Shown here piece by piece: positions 1 through 8,189 of a DNA stretch of 64,000 nucleotides (the stretch's first letter is position 1; every line of letters begins with the position of its first letter). The notes under the pieces are model-generated. The model ran no database searches, was not told where the DNA came from, and saw only the letters and a program-made list of their open reading frames with translations. This DNA comes from Butyrivibrio sp. MC2021 (GTDB lineage Bacteria; Bacillota; Clostridia; Lachnospirales; Lachnospiraceae). Location of the stretch: contig NZ_JHXX01000001.1 of assembly GCF_000621605.1 (NCBI RefSeq), positions 868,001 through 932,000 on the forward strand, in the 5' to 3' direction. Position numbers and translations under genes: made by a program.

Positions 1-18
1 ATTATCTCTGAATGCCAT
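1..18 (-). CDS. start of an unidentified gene, cut by window edge
   Basis: Only the first six codons (MAFRDN) lie in the window. The start is supported by a strong AAGGAGG site at 24-30, six bases upstream of the ATG. It lies 35 bases after the rseP stop, so it is probably the next gene of the same transcript. In related genomes ispG often follows rseP, but these six residues do not resemble the usual IspG start, so I assign no function. Confidence 0.5.
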
Positions 19-53
19 TTTGGCCTCCTTAACAAACTCGTCGCTTGATACGA

Positions 54-1106
54 TTACCTGGTAAATTTTGTTATGTCGTTAAACAGCACAAACACCATAA
101 GTCCCATGAGGGCCACCATGCCGATCATGTGGACGAAGCCTTCCTTCTCTGGTGGAACAGGCTTACCGAATATCACTTCGATAAACTGGAAAACAAGACG
201 TCCTCCGTCCAATGCGGGAATAGGCAAAAGGTTCATGATTCCAAGGTTAACGGATAAAAGCACTGTAAGGGAAAGCATGGTGAGGATAACAGCAGAGATT
301 CCGTAGGGCTTAACCTCCTCATAGGTGTCATCCACCATCTTGACCATTCCCACAGGTCCGGACACATCATCCTTTGAAAGTCTGCCCTTAACAAGAAGAG
401 CCAGGCTTCTGTAGGTGGTCTTAAAATAGTAACGAACCTGGTACCAGGCATACTTAAGGGCCTCCGGTCCCTGGATACGCTCATATTCACCCAGGTAGAT
501 TCCCATGTAATATCTCTTGTCCTGCTCACTGTACTTGGGAAGAAGGGTTGTGGTATATCTCTGACCATCCCTCTCATATACGATTTCCATGGGACTTCCT
601 TCTGCGAACTGGGAAATAAGAGTAACCTCTCCGGCCATGTAAACCTTCTCACCGTCAACGGAGATAAACTTATCCCCCTCCTGCATACCCGCTTCAGCTG
701 CAGCCGAATCCTCAGTCATCTTGCTGATAACGGGAAAATCCCAGGTTGAAAAGCTCACAAGGAACACAGCAAGAATATATGCAATAAGGAAGTTGGCAAA
801 AGGCCCCGCAAAAAGTGTGGCAATCCTTCTCCATACAGGAGCATTCCTGAAGGAGCGCTCATCCAGCCCCTCTTTTTCCTCCTCCACGGGATCCATGCCG
901 TCAAAGACACAGGCTCCGCCTATGGGAAGGAGCTTCAGGCTGTAAAGTGTCTCACCCTTCTGCTTCTTGAAGATCGTAGGACCCATTCCGATGAAAAACT
1001 CATTGACTCTGATACCGCCTGTCTTGGCCACAATGAAATGTCCAAACTCATGGGAGGCCACCAGAACTCCGAATATGATAAAAAATATAAGAACACTTAC
1101 TACCAT
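54..1106 (-). CDS. rseP: RIP site-2 metalloprotease RseP
   Basis: Membrane-embedded zinc protease that cleaves transmembrane substrates such as anti-sigma factors (family knowledge). HEFGH at residues 19-23 lies in the first membrane helix and supplies two zinc ligands and the catalytic Glu. A PDZ-like domain spans about 115-200. NLLPIPALDGG at 292-302 carries the third ligand (Asp), and terminal helices follow. The length of 350 residues is typical. It follows dxr by 16 bases and its SD (AAGGAG) overlaps the end of dxr, so the two are co-transcribed. The pairing with dxr and cdsA is conserved in Firmicutes. Its substrates cannot be told from sequence. Confidence 0.95.
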   Translation of the reverse strand: MVVSVLIFFIIFGVLVASHEFGHFIVAKTGGIRVNEFFIGMGPTIFKKQKGETLYSLKLLPIGGACVFDGMDPVEEEKEGLDERSFRNAPVWRRIATLFAGPFANFLIAYILAVFLVSFSTWDFPVISKMTEDSAAAEAGMQEGDKFISVDGEKVYMAGEVTLISQFAEGSPMEIVYERDGQRYTTTLLPKYSEQDKRYYMGIYLGEYERIQGPEALKYAWYQVRYYFKTTYRSLALLVKGRLSKDDVSGPVGMVKMVDDTYEEVKPYGISAVILTMLSLTVLLSVNLGIMNLLPIPALDGGRLVFQFIEVIFGKPVPPEKEGFVHMIGMVALMGLMVFVLFNDITKFTR

Positions 1107-1122
1107 TTAAAAACCTATCTCC

Positions 1123-2262
1123 TTATCTGTCCAAGTATTCGTAGGTCTGTGCCTCAGCTGCAAGGATCTCCTCAACTGTAGGATTCTCCACTGTCTTGTG
1201 GTGCTCCATGGCACTCTCTATCATGTCATAAATCTGAAGATATCTGATATCTCCCTTTAAGAAGCTCTTAACTGCCATCTCGTTGGCTGCATTGAATACG
1301 GTAGGCATGCTGCCGCCGGTCCTTGCAGCATCAAAGGCAAGCTTAAGTCCCCTGAAGGTGTCGGTATCAGGCTTCTCAAAGGTCAGACTTCCCAGTTCGA
1401 ACAGATCAAGTCTCTTTTCATTCATAGGTCTTCTGTCCGGATAAAAAAGTGCATACTGAATAGGCAGCTTCATATCAGGAACTCCAAGCTGCGCGATTAC
1501 GGCGCCATCCACGAACTGAACCGCACTGTGAACAATGCTCTGGGGATGAACCATAACCTGAATATTATCAAGATCTACATCAAAGAGCCATCTGGCTTCC
1601 ATGACTTCCAATCCCTTATTTACAAGGGATGAAGAATCTATGGTTACCTTGGGTCCCATATCCCAGTTGGGGTGCTTCAGAGCATCAGCCGCTGTCATAT
1701 TCTCAAGGTCACTGATCTTCTTGCCTCTGAAGGGGCCGCCGCTGGCTGTGAGAAGGATCTTCTCAATCTTGTCCTTGGGCTCTCCGTTAAGAGACTGGAA
1801 AATAGCGCTGTGCTCACTGTCAACAGGAAGGATAGATACGCCCTTCTCCCTGGCAAGAGGCATAATGATATGACCTGCACAGACCAAAGTCTCCTTATTG
1901 GCAAGGGCTATATCTTTGCCTGCCTCAATGGCCCTGATGGTGGGTCTGATTCCGATCATGCCCACTACAGCGGTGAGCACTGTATCTGCCTCAGGGACAC
2001 TAACAAGCTCTAAAAGTCCCTCCATGCCGCTGTATACCTTAACATCAAGGTCCTTAACCCTCTCCTTGAGGTCCTTAGCCGCATTTTCATCAAACATGCA
2101 GGCATAAACAGGATGAAACTCTCTTATCTGTTCTTCAACCATCTTGGAATTTGTGTTGGCTGCAAGGCCCACAACCGTAAGCTCAGATGGGTTATTTCGC
2201 ACCACATCCAAGGTCTGGGTTCCTATGGATCCTGTAGAACCGAGTAATACTATCTTTCTCAT
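1123..2262 (-). CDS. dxr: 1-deoxy-D-xylulose 5-phosphate reductoisomerase
   Basis: Converts DXP to methylerythritol 4-phosphate with NADPH, the committed step of the MEP isoprenoid pathway, in the cytosol. The NADPH-binding motif GSTGSIG is at residues 8-14, and the LANKETLV segment of the family follows near residue 120. At 379 residues it has the family length. The ATG has an AGGAGATAT site upstream. It is separated from cdsA by a hairpin (2324-2372), so it probably has its own promoter. It is followed closely by rseP. The pathway links to UppS in the neighbouring unit, which makes the undecaprenyl carrier. Confidence 0.97.
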   Translation of the reverse strand: MRKIVLLGSTGSIGTQTLDVVRNNPSELTVVGLAANTNSKMVEEQIREFHPVYACMFDENAAKDLKERVKDLDVKVYSGMEGLLELVSVPEADTVLTAVVGMIGIRPTIRAIEAGKDIALANKETLVCAGHIIMPLAREKGVSILPVDSEHSAIFQSLNGEPKDKIEKILLTASGGPFRGKKISDLENMTAADALKHPNWDMGPKVTIDSSSLVNKGLEVMEARWLFDVDLDNIQVMVHPQSIVHSAVQFVDGAVIAQLGVPDMKLPIQYALFYPDRRPMNEKRLDLFELGSLTFEKPDTDTFRGLKLAFDAARTGGSMPTVFNAANEMAVKSFLKGDIRYLQIYDMIESAMEHHKTVENPTVEEILAAEAQTYEYLDR

Positions 2263-2323
2263 TTATATCTCCTGAAAATGGATTTTTGTCAAAATTATAT
2301 ACTAGAAAATAATACCATAATAC

Positions 2324-2372
2324 CTCAAAAACAAAAAGGAGAATCCCCAAATGAGGATCCTCCGTGTTTTTT
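2324..2372. terminator. bidirectional intrinsic terminator between cdsA and dxr
   Basis: Nine-base arms at 2338-2346 and 2355-2363 (GGAGAATCC and GGATCCTCC, one G-U pair) enclose an 8-base loop. T-rich tracts flank both sides. On the minus strand it sits just past the cdsA stop, so it should end the deacetylase-to-cdsA transcript. Confidence 0.75.
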
Positions 2373-3195
2373 AACTGATGAGCGGCAACAGAACCGCCGC
2401 AAGAAAATAGATACATGGTATAACAAATATAACACTGTCAAATCTGTCCATTATTCCGCCATGACCGGGAATAAGCTTGCCGTAGTCCTTGATGTTATGA
2501 TTTCTCTTGATTCCGGAAGCAAGAAGATCTCCCAGCTGAGAAATGATGCTGCCCACAAAGGTAATGATCAGCATTACATAAAAGACGCTGACATTATGGA
2601 TCTCTCTCGTATAGAGAAGATATCCGAATATACATCCAACAGCCATGCTGCCCAGGACACCGCCGATGGCTCCCTCCACTGTCTTCTTGGGAGAAAGGAC
2701 AGGCACAAGCTTGTGCTTGCCGAAGGCTCTCCCCGCAAAGAACGCGCAGGTATCGCATACCCAGGCGATAAAAGGAATCCAGGCAAGGTAACTGCCGTAG
2801 GGTCTGATTCTAAGCAAATATACGAAGGACATGTTCACAGGTGCATATAAAAAGCAGAAGAATGCTGACATGGCCTGAACTGATGTGTAACGCGGAAAGC
2901 TGACCACGTAACATACCATTATCAGGAAGAAAGCGAACATTACAGAAAAGATGTAGTATCTGTAATCTCTGACAATCATCATCTGGATATAGTGGACAAT
3001 AATTGAAATATATCCACATACCTCGATGGAATTGACGCTTTTGCCCTGCTCATGAACACCGATAGCCCTGGTCAGTTCAAAAAAACTGATACAGGATACC
3101 GCAAGAAGTGTCGCCGAGAGGATATATCCTCCGGGAATAAGCACAGCAGCCAGCACGATCGCTATTATAACACCACTGATAACTCTTGTTTTCAA
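2371..3195 (-). CDS. cdsA: phosphatidate cytidylyltransferase CdsA
   Basis: Makes CDP-diacylglycerol from phosphatidate and CTP for membrane phospholipid synthesis. It is a polytopic membrane protein of 274 residues. The C-terminal CdsA signature runs from about 219 (SQLGDLLASGIKR) to 254 (GHGGIMDRFDS), with the conserved acidic metal-binding residues. The start is TTG: no ATG or GTG lies between it and an upstream in-frame stop, and the N-terminus MKTRVISG matches the family pattern. It follows uppS by 21 bases in the same operon. Confidence 0.95.
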   Translation of the reverse strand: MKTRVISGVIIAIVLAAVLIPGGYILSATLLAVSCISFFELTRAIGVHEQGKSVNSIEVCGYISIIVHYIQMMIVRDYRYYIFSVMFAFFLIMVCYVVSFPRYTSVQAMSAFFCFLYAPVNMSFVYLLRIRPYGSYLAWIPFIAWVCDTCAFFAGRAFGKHKLVPVLSPKKTVEGAIGGVLGSMAVGCIFGYLLYTREIHNVSVFYVMLIITFVGSIISQLGDLLASGIKRNHNIKDYGKLIPGHGGIMDRFDSVIFVIPCIYFLAAVLLPLIS

Positions 3196-3216
3196 TCTGT
3201 TATACCAGCCTTATTT

Positions 3217-3933
3217 TTAGGTTTTAAGTCCGCCGAACTTCCTGGTTCTACCGGAATAGGCTTCAATAGCCTTAACAAGTTCATCCTTGTTAAAATCAGG
3301 CCATGCCACAGGAGTAAAGTAAAACTCAGTATAGGCGCACTGCCACAAAAGATAATTGGAAATCCTCTGCTCATTACAGGTTCTGATAAGAAGATCAGGA
3401 TCAGGCATATAGTTTGTATCCAGATTCTGAGCTATCATCTCCTCTGTAATATCGTCAGCAGAAATCTCTCCGCTCTCAACCTTTTTTGCAGCCCTTCTCA
3501 CAGCTCTTGTGATCTCGTCCCTGCCTCCGTAATTGATGGCAATGGTAAAGGTAAGGCCTGTGTTTCCTGCAGTGGCCTCCTCAAGCTCTGTAATAGCTGC
3601 ATTGATATCATCGGAAAGAGCTGACCTCTCACCAATGACACGACAGCGGACATTATTCTTCATGGACTTCTTTATACTGGTCTTGAGATAATTCCGAAGA
3701 ATCGTCATTAGGGCAGATACCTCTGCCTCAGGCCTTGACCAGTTCTCTGTTGAAAAAGCGTAGACCGTAAGGTACTTGATTCCAAGATCTCTGGCATCCA
3801 CCAGAATATCCTCAACAGCCTTGGCTCCCTGCATATGGCCATAATTTCGGGGCATGCCCTTTTCCTTGGCCCACCTTCCGTTTCCGTCCAAAATAATAGC
3901 CACATGTGCAGGTATGTTTAAATTTTCTTCCAT
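3217..3933 (-). CDS. uppS: isoprenyl (undecaprenyl) diphosphate synthase
   Basis: Cis-prenyltransferase that extends farnesyl diphosphate with isopentenyl diphosphate to give the C55 carrier lipid for cell wall synthesis. The catalytic LDGNGRWA motif has Asp at residue 16, followed by the GH motif of the substrate site. The C-terminal SNYLLWQ..YTEFYF block of the family is present. I chose the second ATG (3933) because AAGGA is 7 bases upstream of it but only 1-2 bases from the first ATG (3939). The product is 238 residues. It lies between frr and cdsA with short spacers. Confidence 0.96.
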   Translation of the reverse strand: MEENLNIPAHVAIILDGNGRWAKEKGMPRNYGHMQGAKAVEDILVDARDLGIKYLTVYAFSTENWSRPEAEVSALMTILRNYLKTSIKKSMKNNVRCRVIGERSALSDDINAAITELEEATAGNTGLTFTIAINYGGRDEITRAVRRAAKKVESGEISADDITEEMIAQNLDTNYMPDPDLLIRTCNEQRISNYLLWQCAYTEFYFTPVAWPDFNKDELVKAIEAYSGRTRKFGGLKT

Positions 3934-3956
3934 AATCATATCCTTAAGTCTATAGA

Positions 3957-4508
3957 TCAGACTGTCATGATTTCCTTATTCTTTTCCTCGATAGTTGCAT
4001 CGATGTCCTTGATGAACTTGTCAGTGATCTTCTGAAGCTCATCGTTAAGATCATTGATCTCGTCCTCAGAAATATCTGAGCCCTTAAGCTTCTTGAAGGC
4101 ATCATTGCCGTCACGTCTTACATTTCTGACTGCAACCTTGGCATCCTCACCCTTCTTGCGAATATCCTTGGTGAGCTGTTTTCTGCGCTCCTCTGTAAGC
4201 TCAGGGAAAACAAGTCTGATAACTGATCCGTCATTGCTGGGGGTGATACCGAGATCGGAAGCCATAATAGCCTTCTCGATATCCTTAATAAGAGTCTTGT
4301 CCCAGGGAGCGATCTGGATGATACGTGCCTCGGGAACTGAAACGTTACCAACCTGCTGAATAGGTGTAGGTGTTCCGTAATAATCTACCTTTATCTTATC
4401 AAGTACGTGAGGATTAGCTCTTCCTGCTCTGATAGAAGCAAGGTCCTCTTTGAGGAAATCAAATGACTTCTGCATTTTGTCATTATAAGCTTTTACTTTC
4501 TCGTTCAT
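3957..4508 (-). CDS. frr: ribosome recycling factor
   Basis: Splits post-termination ribosomes together with EF-G. It has 183 residues, close to the usual 185, starting MNEKVKAYNDKMQKSFDFLK. The family motifs IRAGRANP (about 27-34) and DYYGTPTPIQQ (about 42-52) are intact, and the C-terminal helix is long and charged. SD AGGAGG is 7-8 bases before the ATG. It directly follows pyrH, a pairing conserved across most bacteria. Confidence 0.97.
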   Translation of the reverse strand: MNEKVKAYNDKMQKSFDFLKEDLASIRAGRANPHVLDKIKVDYYGTPTPIQQVGNVSVPEARIIQIAPWDKTLIKDIEKAIMASDLGITPSNDGSVIRLVFPELTEERRKQLTKDIRKKGEDAKVAVRNVRRDGNDAFKKLKGSDISEDEINDLNDELQKITDKFIKDIDATIEEKNKEIMTV

Positions 4509-4528
4509 ACATTTTTCCTCCTGATATA

Positions 4529-5224
4529 TTAATCGCAGGTTACGGTGGTTCCGTTGAAATCACCTGTAGCTGCCTTTACAATGCTGCCTTCCTCCTGGAG
4601 TGCAAATACTCTCATGGGAACCTTATTATCTCTTGCAAGGATTGAAGCAGTCATATCAACCACCTGAAGATTATTGGCTATAACCTCATCGATGGATACT
4701 GTATCATATCTCTTGGCATCAGGGTTCTTGGCCGGATCTGAATCATATACGCCGTCCACAGCCTTGGCAAGAAGGATATAATCAGCCTCTACCTCAATGG
4801 CACGAAGCACAACTCCGGTGTCTGTTGAGAAATAAGGATGTCCTGTACCGCCTGCAAAGAACACAACCATGTTGTGGGCAAAATATTTGTTAGCCCTGTC
4901 CTTAGAAAAAAGCTTGGTAAATGAACCACACTCGAATGGAGTAAGTATGTTGGTCATCATACCCTCACTTCTGAAGATCTCGGAAACATAGATGCAATTC
5001 ATGATTGTAGCAAGCATTCCAATCTGATCAGCCTTAGTTCTGTCAATATTCTCGCTGGTACGTCCACGCCAGAAATTGCCACCACCGATAACGATACCCA
5101 CCTGAGTTCCGTTATCAACAAGCTGTTTTACCTGAAGCGCAACCTTTCTGACAGTCTCCTCATCGAAGCCTGTCTTTTTGGGGCCTGCCAGGGCCTCTCC
5201 GCTAAGCTTTAATAAAATTCTCAT
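4529..5224 (-). CDS. pyrH: UMP kinase
   Basis: Phosphorylates UMP to UDP and is a regulatory hexamer of the amino-acid kinase fold. The N-terminus RILLKLSGEAL, the VIGGGNFWRG nucleotide-binding stretch and the later GTGHPYFSTDT segment are diagnostic. It has 231 residues, slightly shorter than many homologues, without an obvious missing motif. SD GGAG is present. It sits between the bactofilin gene and frr. Confidence 0.97.
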   Translation of the reverse strand: MRILLKLSGEALAGPKKTGFDEETVRKVALQVKQLVDNGTQVGIVIGGGNFWRGRTSENIDRTKADQIGMLATIMNCIYVSEIFRSEGMMTNILTPFECGSFTKLFSKDRANKYFAHNMVVFFAGGTGHPYFSTDTGVVLRAIEVEADYILLAKAVDGVYDSDPAKNPDAKRYDTVSIDEVIANNLQVVDMTASILARDNKVPMRVFALQEEGSIVKAATGDFNGTTVTCD

Positions 5225-5245
5225 TGTTCACTCCATTATGATTTT

Positions 5246-6172
5246 TTATCTGTTCTTAAGTGTTTCAAAGAACTCTGAAGGGTTAACATCGGCATAAGCC
5301 TGAGAGCACATACCCTCGATAACAGCGCCGTTGTTGATCTGTACAGACTGAGACTTGATATTGCCCATCACGATGGCTGTTGTATCAAGAACTACAGGTC
5401 CGTGAACATCGATATCACCCTTAACAGCACCTGCGATAACAGCAGAAGAGCCATAGATATTACCTACGATAACAGTGCTCTGTCCAACCTTAACGCTGCC
5501 TCTTGATCTAACTTCACCGGTGATTCTTGCTGACTCAGCATAAATCTCAGCAGCATCTGAATCTCCGTTGATCTCTCCTGTTACATTGAGCTTGCCAAGG
5601 CACTTAAGATTTCCTGAAATCTTACCAATAAGGTCAAGTGATCCTGTTGTCTGTAAATCACCTGTGATAACCATACCTTCGGTGATGACAGCTGTCTCAT
5701 CAGTAGGTGTCTGCTGTTCAAAATCCATAGCTACATTTCCCCCATAATTATATGTATTTTCGTTGGCTACAGGTGTGTGTGCTGCATAAGCATCCACATG
5801 TCCTGTGCTGATAGCCTCAAGAGCGCTCTTAGGAGCAGGCTCATTATATTCTGGTGTTGTCTGTACCTCAACTCTTGGTTCAACCGGCTCAGCTTTGGGT
5901 GCCTCATATACAGGCTCCGGCTCTACAGGCTCGGGTTCAGGTTCTGAAACCGCTTCCTGTACTACAGGTTCATCGCCCTTGATGTCCTCAAGCTTGATAT
6001 CATCAAGGCGGTTAAGCATTGTGTCAAGGTCTACCTTCTCTGTCTTCTCTTCGACCTTTTCTCCCTCACTTTTTTCAGCTTCAGGATTAGTTGTTTCAGC
6101 GTCTGTATCCTCAGGCATAAGTGTGTTTACAGCCTGAGAAAGGTCACTTTTGAGCTCTGAAAAAAATCCCAT
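5246..6172 (-). CDS. bactofilin-family polymer-forming protein with long acidic N-terminus
   Basis: Bactofilins polymerise without nucleotide into membrane-associated filaments that organise cell wall enzymes (family knowledge). The C-terminal half, about residues 165-290, is the right-handed beta-helix domain, with short Gly/Val/Ile repeats from GMVITGDLQTTGSLDL onward. Unusually, about 150 residues precede it, very rich in Glu, Pro and Thr, likely disordered. I chose the third ATG (MGFFSELKSD): the GGAGG site lies 8 bases before it and overlaps the two earlier ATGs. It is adjacent to a peptidoglycan/polysaccharide deacetylase, which suggests a shared wall-shaping role. Confidence 0.9.
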   Translation of the reverse strand: MGFFSELKSDLSQAVNTLMPEDTDAETTNPEAEKSEGEKVEEKTEKVDLDTMLNRLDDIKLEDIKGDEPVVQEAVSEPEPEPVEPEPVYEAPKAEPVEPRVEVQTTPEYNEPAPKSALEAISTGHVDAYAAHTPVANENTYNYGGNVAMDFEQQTPTDETAVITEGMVITGDLQTTGSLDLIGKISGNLKCLGKLNVTGEINGDSDAAEIYAESARITGEVRSRGSVKVGQSTVIVGNIYGSSAVIAGAVKGDIDVHGPVVLDTTAIVMGNIKSQSVQINNGAVIEGMCSQAYADVNPSEFFETLKNR

Positions 6173-6201
6173 TTTCATATCCTCCATTCATTACTAGTTT
6201 C

Positions 6202-7212
6202 TTAATATTTGATATGTTGAACCGGTAACGTATCATTGGTTATCGGAACTATCACTGTGTCATCCATGGCCTGTATGGCCTCTATGATCTCAGGCAGAGC
6301 CTCCACCGTACTCTTCTTATCGGCGGAATCATGCATAAGGACTATACAATGTTTGAACCTGGGAACATTATTCACGATATTATTGTAAATTGTATCCTTA
6401 TTGGCACCGGATTTGTCATCTCCGGCTGAGATATTCCAGTCAAAAAATGTGACTTCCTGCCCCTCAAGATAAGTCGCAAGTTCTGCCATATCGGCCTTGC
6501 TGACAGAATTAGAACTTCCTCCCGGGAATCTGTAATATCTGGACCAGACCCCTGTTGTTTCGTAAAGAAACACTCGTAATTTATCAAGATCAGCTCTGAA
6601 GGAATCCAAGGATTCATACAGGCTGCTATACTTGTGGCTGTAGGAATGCATTCCCAGGGTGTGACCCTCGTCAACAATCCTCTTGTACACATCGGTATAT
6701 CTGGAATCAGGCTTGCCAACCACGAAAAATGTGGCCTTCACGTCATACTGAGCAAGAATATCAAGTATCTCATCAGTGGATGAACTGGGACCGTCGTCAA
6801 AGGTAAGATATACATATCTGGTACCCTCGATATCCTCAGGATTCTGAGCACCGCTCATATCCACAACAGCTATGTCCTCCTCAAAATCCTCCGCTGAGGA
6901 AGTAGGTTCTCTGGTCTCTGCCACTACAGCCTCCGGTTCTGAAAAAACTGTTTCCGGAGTAACGGAGATATTCTGCGAAGCATCGGAAGATAAAATATCC
7001 ATCTCCGAGCCGTAACGGTTTCTGTACCACTCAAGATCGGCACTAACCTGTTCGTACTCTGTCCTGAGTCTGTCAAAACGAACGGACAGCACAAGGCAAA
7101 TAAAAGTAGGAATCAGACAGGATAATACCACAACAATAATTATCAGCCTGCGCAGTTTTTTGATCCTGCTACTGTATTCTTTCTTTTTACTGCCCCCCGA
7201 AGCTGATGCCAT
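6202..7212 (-). CDS. membrane-anchored polysaccharide deacetylase (NodB/CE4)
   Basis: Probable N-deacetylase of peptidoglycan or another GlcNAc polymer acting outside the membrane. One N-terminal membrane segment (about 23-43) is followed by a short coiled coil (about 45-65), an acidic linker, then a NodB domain from about 132. CE4 motifs are visible: TFDDGP (137-142), the metal-binding HSYSH (189-193), RFPGG, and a late LMHDS. It is the first gene of a run that continues into the bactofilin, pyrH and frr. Its position behind the promoter at 7259-7286 supports it as operon head. Substrate is inferred from family only. Confidence 0.92.
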   Translation of the reverse strand: MASASGGSKKKEYSSRIKKLRRLIIIVVVLSCLIPTFICLVLSVRFDRLRTEYEQVSADLEWYRNRYGSEMDILSSDASQNISVTPETVFSEPEAVVAETREPTSSAEDFEEDIAVVDMSGAQNPEDIEGTRYVYLTFDDGPSSSTDEILDILAQYDVKATFFVVGKPDSRYTDVYKRIVDEGHTLGMHSYSHKYSSLYESLDSFRADLDKLRVFLYETTGVWSRYYRFPGGSSNSVSKADMAELATYLEGQEVTFFDWNISAGDDKSGANKDTIYNNIVNNVPRFKHCIVLMHDSADKKSTVEALPEIIEAIQAMDDTVIVPITNDTLPVQHIKY

Positions 7213-7258
7213 TCAAATAACAATCTCTTTTCTAAATAATTATATGTAACCAAATGAT

Positions 7259-7286
7259 AGTATAGCATAGATTCGGCAACACTCAA
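7259..7286 (-). promoter_or_regulatory. sigma-A type promoter for the deacetylase-bactofilin-pyrH operon
   Basis: TTGAGT (7281-7286), a 16-base spacer and TATACT (7259-7264) on the minus strand. It lies about 46 bases upstream of the deacetylase ATG and just after the terminator of the preceding gene, so it is well placed to drive the operon. Confidence 0.5.
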
Positions 7287-7295
7287 AGGGCTTTT

Positions 7296-7332
7296 ATAAA
7301 GAAACCTCGGGTAGTGTAAATACTACCCGAGG
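7296..7332 (-). terminator. intrinsic terminator after the 7374-8054 gene
   Basis: Perfect 11-base arms CCTCGGGTAGT (7305-7315) and ACTACCCGAGG (7322-7332) with a 6-base loop. On the minus strand a TTTCTTTAT tract follows. Confidence 0.85.
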
Positions 7333-7373
7333 CCAAATGCTCTCATTTATGGATTTATCTATAACATAAGCTA

Positions 7374-8054
7374 TCAAAAATTCCCTGCCATCAGATTGCC
7401 TGCTGAGGTATAGGTCATAATGTACTCATCATAATCCCCGGCTGTAACTCCCATGGCCTGTGAATTGGTGCTTCCTCCGTGGAAGGTATAACCTGAATCT
7501 GCGATGTTTACGGTGTCAAAAGCAACCGCTTTGCCATTTTTGAGAAAAACTGTCCTTACTCCTACACCCTGAATATCCTTTTCGGAATAATTCGTTGCAC
7601 TCACTTCAAGGCAGGTTCCTTTTTTGGCAGCATCCAGATTAACAGATGAATATGTGCAGTTCTCGGTCTCTTTAACCGTAAGAGCATATTTGCAGCTGGC
7701 CATTCCGGGATTCTTGCTGTTCACAAACTGTCCGTAAAGAATGAATTGCTGGCCCTTCTTAACTGCCTCGGCGTAATCATTTACCTTGTTCAGGGCCTTG
7801 CCACCCTTGTCAAAGGAGGTAAAATCCGCACTTACCGTAACGTCCTTACCGGTGTTGTTGGTTGCTATAAGCACATAATAAGTGCACCATCCCATATCAT
7901 CGGGAATTGTGTACTCACTTTCAATTTTGATACCCTGGGCTGATGGGTCTGCTGCGACAGCAACAGAAGAATCAAGAGGTGCTGGATTTACTGCAAACGT
8001 AAAAAAAAGAGCTATCCCCATAGCTGCTAAATTAGAAAAAATCCGTTTCTTCAT
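7374..8054 (-). CDS. small secreted protein, FxLYD-like beta fold
   Basis: 226 residues with an N-terminal signal peptide (KKR, hydrophobic stretch, then AVAADPS). The remainder is rich in Thr, Asn, Gly and aromatic residues. It looks like one or two beta-sandwich units: an early YYVLIATNNTGKDV strand pair and a later CLEVSATNYSEKDI pair resemble the FxLYD-type domains of exported proteins. No catalytic motif is visible. The start is the ATG of MKKRIF, with GGAGG five bases before it, rather than the upstream ATG at 8069. It is a single-gene transcript ended by the terminator at 7296-7332. The function is unknown. Confidence 0.8.
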   Translation of the reverse strand: MKKRIFSNLAAMGIALFFTFAVNPAPLDSSVAVAADPSAQGIKIESEYTIPDDMGWCTYYVLIATNNTGKDVTVSADFTSFDKGGKALNKVNDYAEAVKKGQQFILYGQFVNSKNPGMASCKYALTVKETENCTYSSVNLDAAKKGTCLEVSATNYSEKDIQGVGVRTVFLKNGKAVAFDTVNIADSGYTFHGGSTNSQAMGVTAGDYDEYIMTYTSAGNLMAGNF

Positions 8055-8189
8055 AGGCACCTCCAACAAAAGAATTTATATATATATTATGTCTGATTCC
8101 AGGACATAAATATAGGTGCCAAACCTAGATTTTATGCATATTTTAGCATTATTACCAAGTTATAAACTTTATAAAATTTTGTTTATTTT

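Noticed and set aside
1..18. ispG as the first gene
   Set aside because: The six residues do not match the usual IspG N-terminus, so naming it would be a guess.
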